Assembly (NCBI RefSeq): GCF_000237925.1
Contig: NC_031502.1
Location: 25,983,951-26,047,950 of the forward strand
Reading direction: 5' to 3'
DNA from: Schistosoma mansoni
Taxonomy: Eukaryota; Platyhelminthes; Trematoda; Strigeidida; Schistosomatidae
Length of the DNA: 64,000 nucleotides
The notes under the pieces were generated by a model. That model worked only from the letters and a program-made list of their open reading frames with translations, ran no database searches and had not been told where the DNA came from. The position numbers were made by a program, and so were the translations under genes. Positions 25,501 through 29,012 of this stretch are shown piece after piece; within the stretch, counting starts at the first letter, position 1, and each line of letters starts with the position of its first letter.

Positions 25501-27753
25501 TGTATTACGCTAATATATATATATCTCACAGTTCTGATAAGCTGTCTTCTGACTTGATTATCTAAATAATAACATAATTGAATAACCCAGTAGAATGAAT
25601 GGTTTTTGTATCACACCTCTGTACAGTCAGCAGTACGACTTTGCCTTCGGACCTTAGTTTGCTGCTTTTAGTCTTACCGCTCATCAACCGATCTGTCTGG
25701 CATGGTAGGACCTTGAGGAACGATGGTTCCAGCCAGTATAGCTCGATTGGTTCATTACGATACGCAAGCCCGACCACCACGTCAAGGTAGCAGCAACGGT
25801 CGGGCAGAATGGTTGTTGTTGAATGGTTTTCGTATCGTACAAATCAATTTTGCCTAAATAACTAATAAAAGTGATAACATTAATATCGAGGCTGGAATGA
25901 AAATGGTTATATATGGATCATTTGATTTGAATTTAGTAGTTGAAATCCCTCTTCGTAACAAAGACAATTCATATGTAATTAGTGTTTGGAAACAAAAACC
26001 TGGAAGAGTCAGTTTCTAAGCAAATTGGGGAATGAATACTTAGAGAATTTCTAATCAATAAAGATAAGTTAGCATGATCCGTGTTAAAGTTTTGGAGATG
26101 TTGAGAAACATTGAGATTGAAGACTCTAAATGCATGGGGTTTCAAAATACGATTTTCTCCAAACACAGTTACGACCTTAAACACATTGTTACAATATATA
26201 CATGAATATGCTACCATATGGGGGCCAATTCTTGAGGAGATGCAGTCCTATGGTAGCCGATGACCAACGATTGATTCGTNNNNNNNNNNNNNNNNNNNNN
26301 NNNNNNNNNNNNNNNNNNNNNNNNNNNNNNNNNNNNNNNNNNNNNNNNNNNNNNNNNNNNNNNNNNNNNNNNNNNNNNNNNNNNNNNNNNNNNNNNNNNN
26401 NNNNNNNNNNNNNNNNNNNNNNNNNNNNNNNNNNNNNNNNNNNNNNNNNNNNNNNNNNNNNNNNNNNNNNNNNNNNNNNATTTCATCGGATCTATCTTTC
26501 TTCCACTCAACCTTTATGTGACTACGTATCAGAAATGTTCTGATTCGAATTAAACAATCCTCCTGCTTCACGACTCTCCTATTTAACCTCAGTGTGATGT
26601 ATTTTTTAGCATTACACCCATATCCACTTCTCTTATCTTTAGAATTTCTCACTGCGTAAATAGCCTGATCTAGAATCACCTTCCAACTCCTTGACAGCTC
26701 CTCACACTACTCCTTCTTCCTTTCTGAAAGGCTACCATAACAAAATAATCCCTAACCATGAAATTTGTGAATGTGGGTTCAAATCAACTAGGTTTCTTTA
26801 GATTTGATAAAAGACTGTGAATGATTTTTAGTAACTGAAGAGTTGGTATAGAGATCTGTTCTTATCTAATACCAGCGAATATATAGCCTCTGCCAGGGAA
26901 GTCCTACTCACTGCCTTCTCGTGGCATCACTGTTGTTTACGAAATTGAGAGGACGAAAAGCGAATGTCCGGCGCTTTAACCGGTTTGGTGGACACGGAAA
27001 GTTCACCTAGGGGAGTTGGAAAACCCTGATTTCAAACCAATGGTGCACATGGGCTCCAGTATCCTGAAGGAACAAATGGCGTACGAATCAATCGTTGATC
27101 ACCGGCTACCATGGGACTGCATCTCCTCACGATGCTCTTACTGCCTTGTGAATCAGATCTTTCGGTCAAAGGCTCCGGGTGTGGGCCCATAAGAAAACCA
27201 CCTGCTTCGGTTTGGGCACCTGGGCAGTATCACAGCCCTCAAGCAAATCGAACGAGATTTGTATGGCGCATATGTATCTGGTGCTTCCTTTACCTTTACC
27301 ATGTGAGAGTATTTCGAGAGAAAGAGAGCGGACTCTCTCCACTCTCAGCCATACCAGAGCATTTGGGGGCCCATAAACCCTTACAATAATCATATATTAT
27401 AAAATGCAAACATATATCACTTTAAAAACACAATGATCATAATAATAATAATCATAACGAATAAGTTCATTACCAAAATATTGTGAATCAATCTCACATA
27501 AATCATCTAAATGAGATGTATCTGACTGAAGTACTGTTATTTCAGATGAATTCTTCGTTCCAGAATGTAACTTAACATCATCGTCATCATCATTCACACC
27601 AAAGTATTGTTCATCAATAATATCTTTGTAAAAAAAATACATGTATAAATACACACACACTATACTTTTTGATACTGATAATAGCGCTTTACATTTATTT
27701 TCTTCATGTTTAATCCCTTCAACTTTTTGATCATATTCAATACCGAAATAATC
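4103..27753 (-). CDS. RPUSD4: RPUSD4-like mitochondrial RNA pseudouridine synthase, nine visible exons
   Basis: Host gene of the RluA/RPUSD family, which isomerises uridine to pseudouridine; RPUSD4 acts on mitochondrial rRNA and tRNA. Exons on the minus strand: 27666-27753, 27474-27623, 23857-24258, 21131-21289, 19180-19224, 16732-16894, 11963-12113, 6623-6836, 4103-4524. All introns are GT-AG, all split codons join in frame, and the total is 1794 nt (597 codons plus stop). Family marks: [11 protein letters not shown] at the start of the synthase domain, the catalytic motif HRLDKDSSG (Asp near residue 323 of the visible part), ITVGIP, and [25 protein letters not shown] near the C terminus. 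It is longer than vertebrate RPUSD4 (about 380 aa) because of an acidic, low-complexity N-terminal region. The first exon is not resolved. Introns hold about 20 kb of repeats. Identification is from recalled family motifs, not a search. Confidence 0.9.
4686..5213 (+). mobile_element. Family-A retroposon, near full length (copy A2)
   Basis: Starts TCCAAATGCCCTGGTACGG and ends in a TAAATAAATAAA tail, 528 bp. It lies in the last RPUSD4 intron, antisense to the gene, with its 5' end 162 bp from the exon at 4103-4524. Confidence 0.9.
5216..5515 (-). mobile_element. RTE-b LINE 3' fragment
   Basis: About 85-90% similar by eye to 53490-53790, encoding the RT C terminus ([15 protein letters not shown] block on the minus strand). 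Both element ends are missing. Confidence 0.85.
5625..5785 (-). mobile_element. Degenerate hammerhead SINE
   Basis: Follows the family order in reverse (tail, GTCTAGCTTCAATTGACTCA block, ribozyme block, B-box), but the ribozyme core is lost. Confidence 0.65.
5786..6521 (-). mobile_element. RTE-a LINE, 3' fragment
   Basis: The minus strand encodes the C-terminal RT domain ([53 protein letters not shown]) and ends in the GTAAGTAA tail at its low end. It is 5'-truncated within the YADD-distal region. Frame is broken several times. Confidence 0.9.
6623..6836 (-). CDS. RPUSD4: RPUSD4-like exon, variable region before KHQIR motif
   Basis: 214 bp encoding [19 protein letters not shown] and ending [13 protein letters not shown]. 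The codon for the final Gly is split and completed by GT of the last exon, giving [11 protein letters not shown]. The internal Met is a phase-0 exon start, not a translation start. The sequence between is less conserved than the flanking motifs. Donor gtttgt; acceptor after a T-rich tract. Confidence 0.87.
6909..7437 (+). mobile_element. Family-A retroposon, full length (copy A3)
   Basis: Starts CCCCCAAATGCCCTGG and ends (AAAT)n. A short target duplication TATCAGAA is seen at 6895-6902 and 7438-7445. The 5' end is 73 bp from the RPUSD4 exon 6623-6836. Confidence 0.9.
7440..7800. mobile_element. Rearranged hammerhead SINE pieces
   Basis: A tail block in minus orientation (7440-7492) joins a plus-oriented ribozyme block (7493-7550) with GTCCCATAATAGGAC-GAAA and a cleavage-type GTC. 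A leader block (7585-7790) follows, with the tRNA-like A-box at 7751-7775. Confidence 0.65.
7801..8575. other. RPUSD4 intron, no recognised feature
   Basis: AT-rich intronic DNA without an open frame or repeat I recognise. Confidence 0.6.
8576..8990 (-). mobile_element. Family-A retroposon, divergent (copy A4)
   Basis: Order and length fit family A on the minus strand, but with more substitutions than other copies and no A-rich tail. It lies mid-intron and is one of the few copies not close to an exon. Confidence 0.85.
8991..9490. other. RPUSD4 intron, no recognised feature
   Basis: AT-rich; nothing supportable on either strand. Confidence 0.6.
9497..9892 (-). mobile_element. RTE-b LINE, 3' end
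   Basis: Minus strand: the C-terminal RT tail ([20 protein letters not shown]), a 3' UTR-like stretch, and a terminal (GACT)n simple repeat at 9497-9511. It is 5'-truncated and closely resembles 53174-53560. Confidence 0.88.
10580..10912 (-). mobile_element. RTE-b LINE, endonuclease-region fragment
   Basis: Aligns by eye to 58500-58855 on the minus strand (block HKE-RL-TWRPP and flanks). It is decayed, with no open frame. Confidence 0.75.
11100..11757 (+). mobile_element. RTE-a LINE, 3' fragment
   Basis: Encodes [20 protein letters not shown], then in other frames [20 protein letters not shown] and [19 protein letters not shown], ending GTAAGTAAG. It is about 90% like 56790-57470. Frame changes near 11250-11420 break it. 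Confidence 0.92.
11795..11873 (+). mobile_element. RTE-b LINE 3' tail piece
   Basis: Shares TGCTAATGTGATATGGCAACT and the terminal (TGAC)n repeat with the reverse of 9497-9580. Confidence 0.7.
11963..12113 (-). CDS. RPUSD4: RPUSD4-like exon, core synthase fold
   Basis: 151 bp encoding [20 protein letters not shown] and then [20 protein letters not shown] followed by [10 protein letters not shown]. The A-x-x-L-x-x-x-F-x-x-R-x-x-x-K-x-Y pattern and ITVGIP match the RPUSD4 segment after the catalytic motif. The donor gtaaat is at a Lys codon in phase 0. Confidence 0.9.
12198..12640 (+). mobile_element. Family-A retroposon with internal deletion (copy A5)
   Basis: Lacks about 90 bp in the middle (the GACGAAAAGCG to CCAAACC segment) and ends in a TAAATAAATAA tail. 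The flanking ATAGTAA at 12192 and 12646 is a likely target duplication. The 5' end is 85 bp from the RPUSD4 exon 11963-12113. Confidence 0.9.
12650..12845 (+). mobile_element. Hammerhead SINE (tRNA-derived)
   Basis: A-box-like TCAGTGGTCTATCGG, B-box GGGTTCGAAAC, then the ribozyme block CACTG-CTGAGGA-GTCCC-GAAC-GAAA-GTC-CAGTG at about 12748-12801, and the GTCTAGCTTCAATTGACTCA tail. The 5' leader part of longer copies is missing. Stem II is weakened. Confidence 0.85.
13062..13126 (-). ncRNA. Sm-alpha-type hammerhead ribozyme remnant
   Basis: The minus strand reads CAGGTACATCCAG, a TTGATGATGA core variant, stem II GTCCC-GAATG-GGAT, GAAAC, then TTTGTC and CCTGGATTGCGCTG. It follows the published schistosome Sm-alpha hammerhead, including the complementary outer arms CAGG/CCTG and ATCCAG/CTGGAT. 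The first core base (C to T) and a 3-nt insertion probably impair it. Confidence 0.65.
13455..13696 (-). mobile_element. Foldback hammerhead-SINE composite
   Basis: A minus-oriented SINE (tail 13455-13510, ribozyme block 13536-13600, B-box ~13617) is followed at 13641-13696 by a second tail block in the opposite orientation. The two ends (ATCAGAGGGGGTTTTGTGGA and its complement) are inverted repeats of about 50 bp. Confidence 0.8.
13697..14066 (+). mobile_element. Long hammerhead SINE, plus copy
   Basis: Leader block (13697-13865), tRNA-like A-box TCAGTGGTCTATCG, B-box GGGTTCGAATC, ribozyme block at 13955-14010, and the GTCTAGCTTCAATTGACTCA tail. Near-identical to the reverse complement of 24645-25015; both carry the same chance 98-codon frame with two differences. 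The core reads ATGAGGA instead of CTGAGGA. Confidence 0.88.
14080..14725. other. RPUSD4 intron, mostly unrecognised
   Basis: A B-box-like GGATTCGAACC at about 14457 hints at an old SINE. Nothing else is supportable. Confidence 0.5.
14726..14790 (-). pseudogene. tRNA-like remnant
   Basis: The minus strand has GTAGCTCAACGGTAAC (A-box-like) and a paired T arm ATGGG-TTCAAAT-TCCAT, but the acceptor and D stems do not pair. It is either an old SINE head or a tRNA pseudogene. Confidence 0.3.
14848..16590 (+). mobile_element. RTE-a LINE, 5' part, decayed and interrupted
   Basis: Begins with the same AACTCC-CCTG start as the copy at 54265. The endonuclease region is readable at 15540-15840 ([64 protein letters not shown]). 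About 380-420 bp of foreign sequence (15866-16260) interrupts it, after which the linker resumes ([35 protein letters not shown]). No RT is present. It is broken in many places. Confidence 0.85.
15866..16260. other. Unidentified insertion inside RTE-a copy
   Basis: Replaces about 180 bp of the LINE. It contains a TATA-like AATATATAAATG and an AATAAATC, with no coding potential beyond 78 codons. It may be a small mobile element or a rearrangement, but clean ends or a target duplication are not seen. Confidence 0.4.
16732..16894 (-). CDS. RPUSD4: RPUSD4-like catalytic exon (HRLDK motif)
   Basis: 163 bp encoding [18 protein letters not shown] and then [19 protein letters not shown] followed by IILIAR. 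HRLDK-D-x-S-G is the hallmark of RluA-family synthases, and its Asp is the catalytic nucleophile candidate. The acceptor follows a run of nine T and the donor is gtaagc. The last Arg codon is split (AG plus A from the next exon). A full-length family-A retroposon begins 110 bp upstream of the acceptor. Confidence 0.95.
17005..17527 (+). mobile_element. Family-A retroposon, full length with target duplication (reference copy A6)
   Basis: About 523 bp, starting TTCCCCCAAATGCCCTGG and ending TTTATGTGTTCAAATAATAA. It is flanked by AAGACTAACAGG (16993-17004) and AAGACTAGCAGG (17528-17539). It has no conserved frame between copies, so it is a non-autonomous retroposon. Shared blocks in order: GGCCGAGAGTG, TCTCACATGGCCACG, ACGAAATTGA, CCACCTAGGGGAGTTGGAAA, ACCAATGGTGCACATGGGCT, CACCGGCTACCATG, TTGTACCAATATTTATGTG. 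The 5' end is 112 bp from the RPUSD4 catalytic exon. Confidence 0.93.
17528..18440. other. RPUSD4 intron, no recognised feature
   Basis: AT-rich; contains a short GC-richer block at 18170-18330 that resembles no family I know. Confidence 0.55.
18450..18535 (+). mobile_element. tRNA-derived SINE head
   Basis: A-box-like TAATGGTCCAGAGGTTGGG and B-box GGGTCCGAAGCCC, joined directly to a family-A copy. The ribozyme block is absent. Confidence 0.55.
18541..18960 (+). mobile_element. Family-A retroposon, divergent (copy A7)
   Basis: The 5' two thirds of the family, with a ~110-bp unrelated insert at about 18725-18835. It lacks the A-rich tail. Confidence 0.85.
19180..19224 (-). CDS. RPUSD4: RPUSD4-like 45-bp exon, start of synthase domain
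   Basis: A short exon encoding (E)[14 protein letters not shown](P), the conserved first strand of RluA-type synthases (V-x-A-L-x-K-P-x-G). The acceptor is aaatag after a pyrimidine tract and the donor is gtaagt. Codons are split at both ends and are completed correctly by the neighbours (G+AA = Glu, C+CT = Pro), which is strong support for the exon chain. Confidence 0.9.
19225..19910. other. RPUSD4 intron, no recognised feature
   Basis: AT-rich intronic sequence; no gene or repeat recognised. Confidence 0.55.
19926..20492 (-). mobile_element. Short RTE-b 5'-end retroposon with target duplication
   Basis: 567 bp matching only the first part of RTE-b (compare 59590-60153, minus strand). It is flanked by identical 13-bp copies of ATATATAGTTAAC at 19913-19925 and 20493-20505. 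Its 5' end is exactly the first base of the predicted HDV-like ribozyme. It contains no endonuclease or RT. Ordinary LINE insertions lose the 5' end, so a 5'-only copy with a duplication points to a separate short transcript. Confidence 0.88.
20347..20492 (-). ncRNA. HDV-like self-cleaving ribozyme (predicted), RTE-b type
   Basis: Minus strand, 5' to 3': P1 CCCGACC (20492-20486) pairs GGTCGGG (20463-20457). P2 TTGCTGC pairs GCAGCAA (plus-strand 20347-20353). P3 is TAC/GTA around CTTGAC. A P4-like domain includes GGAAC/GTTCC and CTGGC/GCCAG. The joining strand before P2' reads ACTAAAA, which fits the C-U-A-A active-site pattern of HDV-like ribozymes. The order P1-P2-P3-P3'-P1'-P4-P4'-P2' is the nested double pseudoknot of that class. 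HDV-like ribozymes are known at the 5' ends of R2 and RTE elements. Confidence 0.72.
20730..21066 (-). mobile_element. Family-A retroposon, 5'-truncated with target duplication (copy A8)
   Basis: Tail (TTTATTTATTTA on the plus strand) at the low end; truncated at the other end. The 11-bp duplication ACTTTAGGAAT is at 20719-20729 and 21067-21077. This is the classic signature of target-primed reverse transcription. The truncated end is 65 bp from the RPUSD4 exon donor at 21131. Confidence 0.92.
21131..21289 (-). CDS. RPUSD4: RPUSD4-like exon preceding the synthase domain
   Basis: 159 bp encoding [20 protein letters not shown] and then [19 protein letters not shown] followed by [13 protein letters not shown]. 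The last base joins AA of the next exon to make Glu of ENVIALNKP. The acceptor follows a T-rich tract, and the donor is gtttgt. A 5'-truncated family-A retroposon ends 65 bp from the donor. Confidence 0.88.
21360..21699 (+). mobile_element. Solo LTR of an LTR retrotransposon
   Basis: 340 bp running from TGTGAGG to GATATAACA with a 5-bp duplication TATAC on each side (21355-21359, 21700-21704). A TATA box (CTATAAATA) lies near 21539-21547. No internal coding region is nearby, so it is a fossil solo LTR, probably of Gypsy type. It looks whole as a solo LTR; the sharp duplication suggests moderate to young age. Confidence 0.7.
21729..22019. ncRNA. Two degenerate hammerhead blocks in opposite orientation
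   Basis: Minus strand 21729-21772: CTGACGA, stem II ending GGGAT, GAAA, CACGCGTG. Plus strand 21957-22019: ATACATTCAGATGA, GTCCCAAGTAGGAC, GAGAC, then CTTGGATTCTACTGC, which follows the Sm-alpha hammerhead outline. The cores have substitutions (GAGA for GAAA, CAGATGA for CTGATGA). Confidence 0.5.
22060..23205. other. RPUSD4 intron, no recognised gene
   Basis: Contains a ~400-bp GC-moderate block (22620-23060) with open frames on both strands of 76-105 codons that match nothing I know. It may be an old repeat. Confidence 0.5.
23212..23715 (-). mobile_element. Family-A retroposon (copy A9)
   Basis: Minus orientation, complete 5' side ending in a G run (23705-23716), missing the last ~30 bp and tail. 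The 5' end is 142 bp from the RPUSD4 exon 23857-24258. Confidence 0.9.
23857..24258 (-). CDS. RPUSD4: RPUSD4-like exon, low-complexity Asn/Ser/His/Asp linker
   Basis: 402 bp, the second largest exon. It encodes [11 protein letters not shown], a Thr-rich stretch, then an His/Asp-rich stretch with two GHHH/DGHHH units from a GAT/CAT microsatellite (plus-strand 23928-23968). It ends [12 protein letters not shown]. No domain is recognised. This insert explains much of the excess length over vertebrate RPUSD4. The donor is a strong gtaagt, and phases agree on both sides. Confidence 0.85.
24372..24458 (+). mobile_element. RTE-a LINE, extreme 3' end
   Basis: Encodes [15 protein letters not shown] then the stop region and a (GTAA)4 tail. 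Only about 87 bp survive, as is usual for severely 5'-truncated LINE copies. Confidence 0.85.
24490..24560 (-). mobile_element. RTE-b LINE 3' piece
   Basis: Weak match to the TCAAGTTGCC-GCATTAGCA part of the RTE-b 3' end. Confidence 0.45.
24613..25023 (-). mobile_element. Long hammerhead SINE, minus copy
   Basis: Reverse-complement partner of 13697-14066, with the same leader, tRNA-like head, ribozyme block (24732-24775) and tail. It ends on one side in a CAGAGGGAGTTTTTGTGGAG tail. Confidence 0.88.
25024..25136. repeat. Short foldback of SINE tail blocks
   Basis: A SINE tail in minus orientation (25024-25076) meets a tail in plus orientation (25077-25128) at ATGAGGTTTTCC. The arms GTATTTTCATAGTTGAAATC and its complement form a hairpin. 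Confidence 0.75.
25613..25820 (-). mobile_element. Very short RTE-b 5'-end retroposon
   Basis: About 190 bp of the RTE-b 5' end plus 16 bp of extra sequence, between imperfect 16-bp repeats GAATGGTTTTTGTATC (25597-25612) and GAATGGTTTTCGTATC (25821-25836). It contains the whole predicted ribozyme and little else. Confidence 0.75.
25659..25804 (-). ncRNA. HDV-like ribozyme (predicted), RTE-b type, second copy
   Basis: Same fold as the copy at 20347-20492. P1 is CCCGACC/GGTCGGG and can extend by one G-C pair. P2 TTGCTGC/GCAGCAA is kept, P3 TAC/GTG keeps pairing through a wobble, and the ACTAAAA joining strand is unchanged. Substitutions fall mostly in the loop and P4 region, consistent with structure constraint. 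Confidence 0.7.
25838..26215. other. RPUSD4 intron, no recognised feature
   Basis: AT-rich, nothing supportable. Confidence 0.55.
26220..26279 (-). mobile_element. Family-A fragment cut by assembly gap
   Basis: GGAGATGCAGTCCTATGGTA and GACCAACGATTGATTCG are family-A sequence on the minus strand, running into the N run. Confidence 0.75.
26280..26479. other. Assembly gap
   Basis: 200 N in an intron; the uniform length suggests a placeholder size. Confidence 1.
26876..27372. mobile_element. Family-A head-to-head composite (copy A11)
   Basis: A plus copy lacking its first ~90 bp (26876-27291) stops just before its tail. There it joins an inverted 5' end (27298-27372, minus) whose terminal CCCCCAAATGC side lies 102 bp from the RPUSD4 exon 27474-27623. 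Confidence 0.85.
27474..27623 (-). CDS. RPUSD4: RPUSD4-like exon, acidic segment
   Basis: 150 bp encoding [15 protein letters not shown] and ending DSQYFG. It contains an Asp run and two similar D-x-Q-Y-F-G motifs at its two ends. The intron before it is only 42 bp (27624-27665). The donor gtaatg joins in phase 1 to the exon at 23857-24258. A family-A repeat lies 102 bp beyond the donor. Confidence 0.85.
27666..27753 (-). CDS. RPUSD4: RPUSD4-like exon (first firmly seen)
   Basis: 88 bp, acceptor after ttcttcttag, donor gtatag. It begins in phase 0 with [10 protein letters not shown] and ends with one base of a split codon completed by the next exon, giving [10 protein letters not shown]. No in-frame Met is present, so translation must start further upstream. 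The donor gtatag is the weakest of the gene's splice sites. Protein content is charged and probably lies between the transit peptide and the synthase domain. Confidence 0.7.
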
Positions 27754-27790
27754 CTAAGAAGAATTAGAATTATATTAGTTAAATATCTAC

Positions 27791-27829
27791 TTCGATGTAC
27801 TCATCATTATCAGCAAGAAATAAAGGCAA
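27791..27829 (-). CDS. Possible extra 39-bp upstream exon of RPUSD4-like gene
   Basis: Thirteen in-frame codons (LPLFLADNDEYIE) are bounded by an AG acceptor and a GT donor. They are separated from the next exon by only 37 bp, a size known for short schistosome introns. Phase 0 on both sides fits the exon at 27666-27753. The exon abuts the tail of a family-A retroposon, and no start codon lies upstream in frame before that repeat. It could be chance. Confidence 0.35.
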
Positions 27830-27837
27830 CTAGTGAT

Positions 27838-28639
27838 TCATTTATTTATTTAAACATACATATTGGTACAAGGAAGGAACCAGATACATATGCGCAGGGA
27901 TACTGCCCAGGTGCCCAAACTGAAGCAGGTGGTTTTCTTAAGGGGCCACACCCGGCGCCTTTGACTTGAAGGTCTAATCCACAAGACAATGGAGCATCGT
28001 AAGGAGATGTAGTCCTATGGTAGCCGAACACCAACGATTGATTCATACCTCATTTGTTCCTTCAAGATACTGGAGCGTTTTATGGGAGAGGACAAACCAG
28101 ATTCCAGCTGAAGAGGAAATTAAGAAAAGACGTTAGAAGTGGATAGGACATATATTAAGGAAATCACCAATGTGCATGACAAAGCAATCCCTAACTTGGA
28201 ATCCGGAAGGGAAACGGAAAAGAGGAAGGCCAAAGAACACATTACGCTGGGAAATAGAAGTAGATATGAAAAAGATGAATAACAACTGAAAAGAACAGGA
28301 AAGGAAGGTTCAAGACAGAGTTCGATGGAGAATGCTGGTGAGCGGCCTATGTTCCTCCACGAGGGGTAACATGCGTAAGTAAATAAGTAATACTGGAGCC
28401 CATGTGCACCATTGGTTTGGAATCAGGGTTTTTCAACTCCCCTAGGTGGACACTCCACATCCACTAGCGCCGGACATTCGCTTTTCGTCCATTCAATTTC
28501 GTAAACAACACCCCCGCCACGAGAAGGCAGTGAGTAAGACTACCCTGGAAGAGGCTATATACGCGTCGCCATGTGAGAGCATTTCGAGAGAGAGAGAAAG
28601 AGCGGACTCTCCTCACTCTCGGTCATACCAGGGCATTTG
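27838..28639 (-). mobile_element. Family-A retroposon interrupted by an RTE-a piece (copy A12)
   Basis: Minus orientation with the tail at 27838-27850 and the 5' end at about 28639. It is split at 28077-28389 by a LINE fragment. It sits between the first seen RPUSD4 exon and the MMADHC 3' end. Confidence 0.9.
28077..28389 (+). mobile_element. RTE-a LINE 3' end inserted in family A
   Basis: 313 bp encoding the RT C terminus ([50 protein letters not shown]) and a GTAAGTAAATAAGT tail. It is flanked by the 10-bp duplication ATACTGGAGC at 28067-28076 and 28390-28399. Confidence 0.92.
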
Positions 28640-28649
28640 AAAGCAAAAA

Positions 28650-28678
28650 CTAATGAAACGTCTACACATTTGATTCAT
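28650..28678 (-). other. Candidate start region of RPUSD4-like gene
   Basis: An ATG at 28676-28678 opens MNQMCRRFIS, basic and aromatic like a mitochondrial leader. The reading frame runs straight into a family-A retroposon, and no splice to the later exons preserves frame. It is listed only as a candidate for the missing first exon. Confidence 0.2.
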
Positions 28679-28789
28679 TTATCACATCAGTAAATCTTTT
28701 ATATAATGTATTCTACAATGTTACAATAGTAGAATGAAAGTACACTTGTTCTTAAAGATTAAAACAATTTAAAAAGAAGAGTAACAGAG

Positions 28790-28800
28790 GTAATTTATTT
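28790..28800 (-). terminator. Probable poly(A) signal of MMADHC-like gene
   Basis: Minus-strand AATAAA inside an A-rich tract about 30 bp after the MMADHC stop. No better signal is seen before the family-A retroposon at 28639. Confidence 0.5.
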
Positions 28801-28826
28801 TTTTTGTTTTCCTGTAAAGCTATTAG

Positions 28827-29012
28827 TTAAATATGCATTAGCACTGGATGATAATCTGGTGCATCTGTAAATATCAATCCAACAAATATATGATTCTTCC
28901 ATTTTGGATAACGTAATACTTGGCAACAAATAGAATTATCTAATTCAAATCCAAAATGTTTCATTGTTTCATCGGTTTCTTTGAGTATAGCTTCGCCATG
29001 GGCTCCAATATA
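28827..29012 (-). CDS. MMADHC: MMADHC-like last exon
   Basis: 186 bp from YIGAHGEAILKETDETMKHF through GFELDNSICCQVLRYPKW to a TAA stop (28827-28829). The C-terminal nitroreductase-like fold segment of MMADHC ends similarly (GCCKVIRHSLW and VVVGSIFTNAT in human). An AATAAA on the minus strand lies about 30 bp downstream (near 28793-28798), so the 3' UTR is probably very short. Confidence 0.93.
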   Translation of the reverse strand, partial: YIGAHGEAILKETDETMKHFGFELDNSICCQVLRYPKWKNHIFVGLIFTDAPDYHPVLMHI

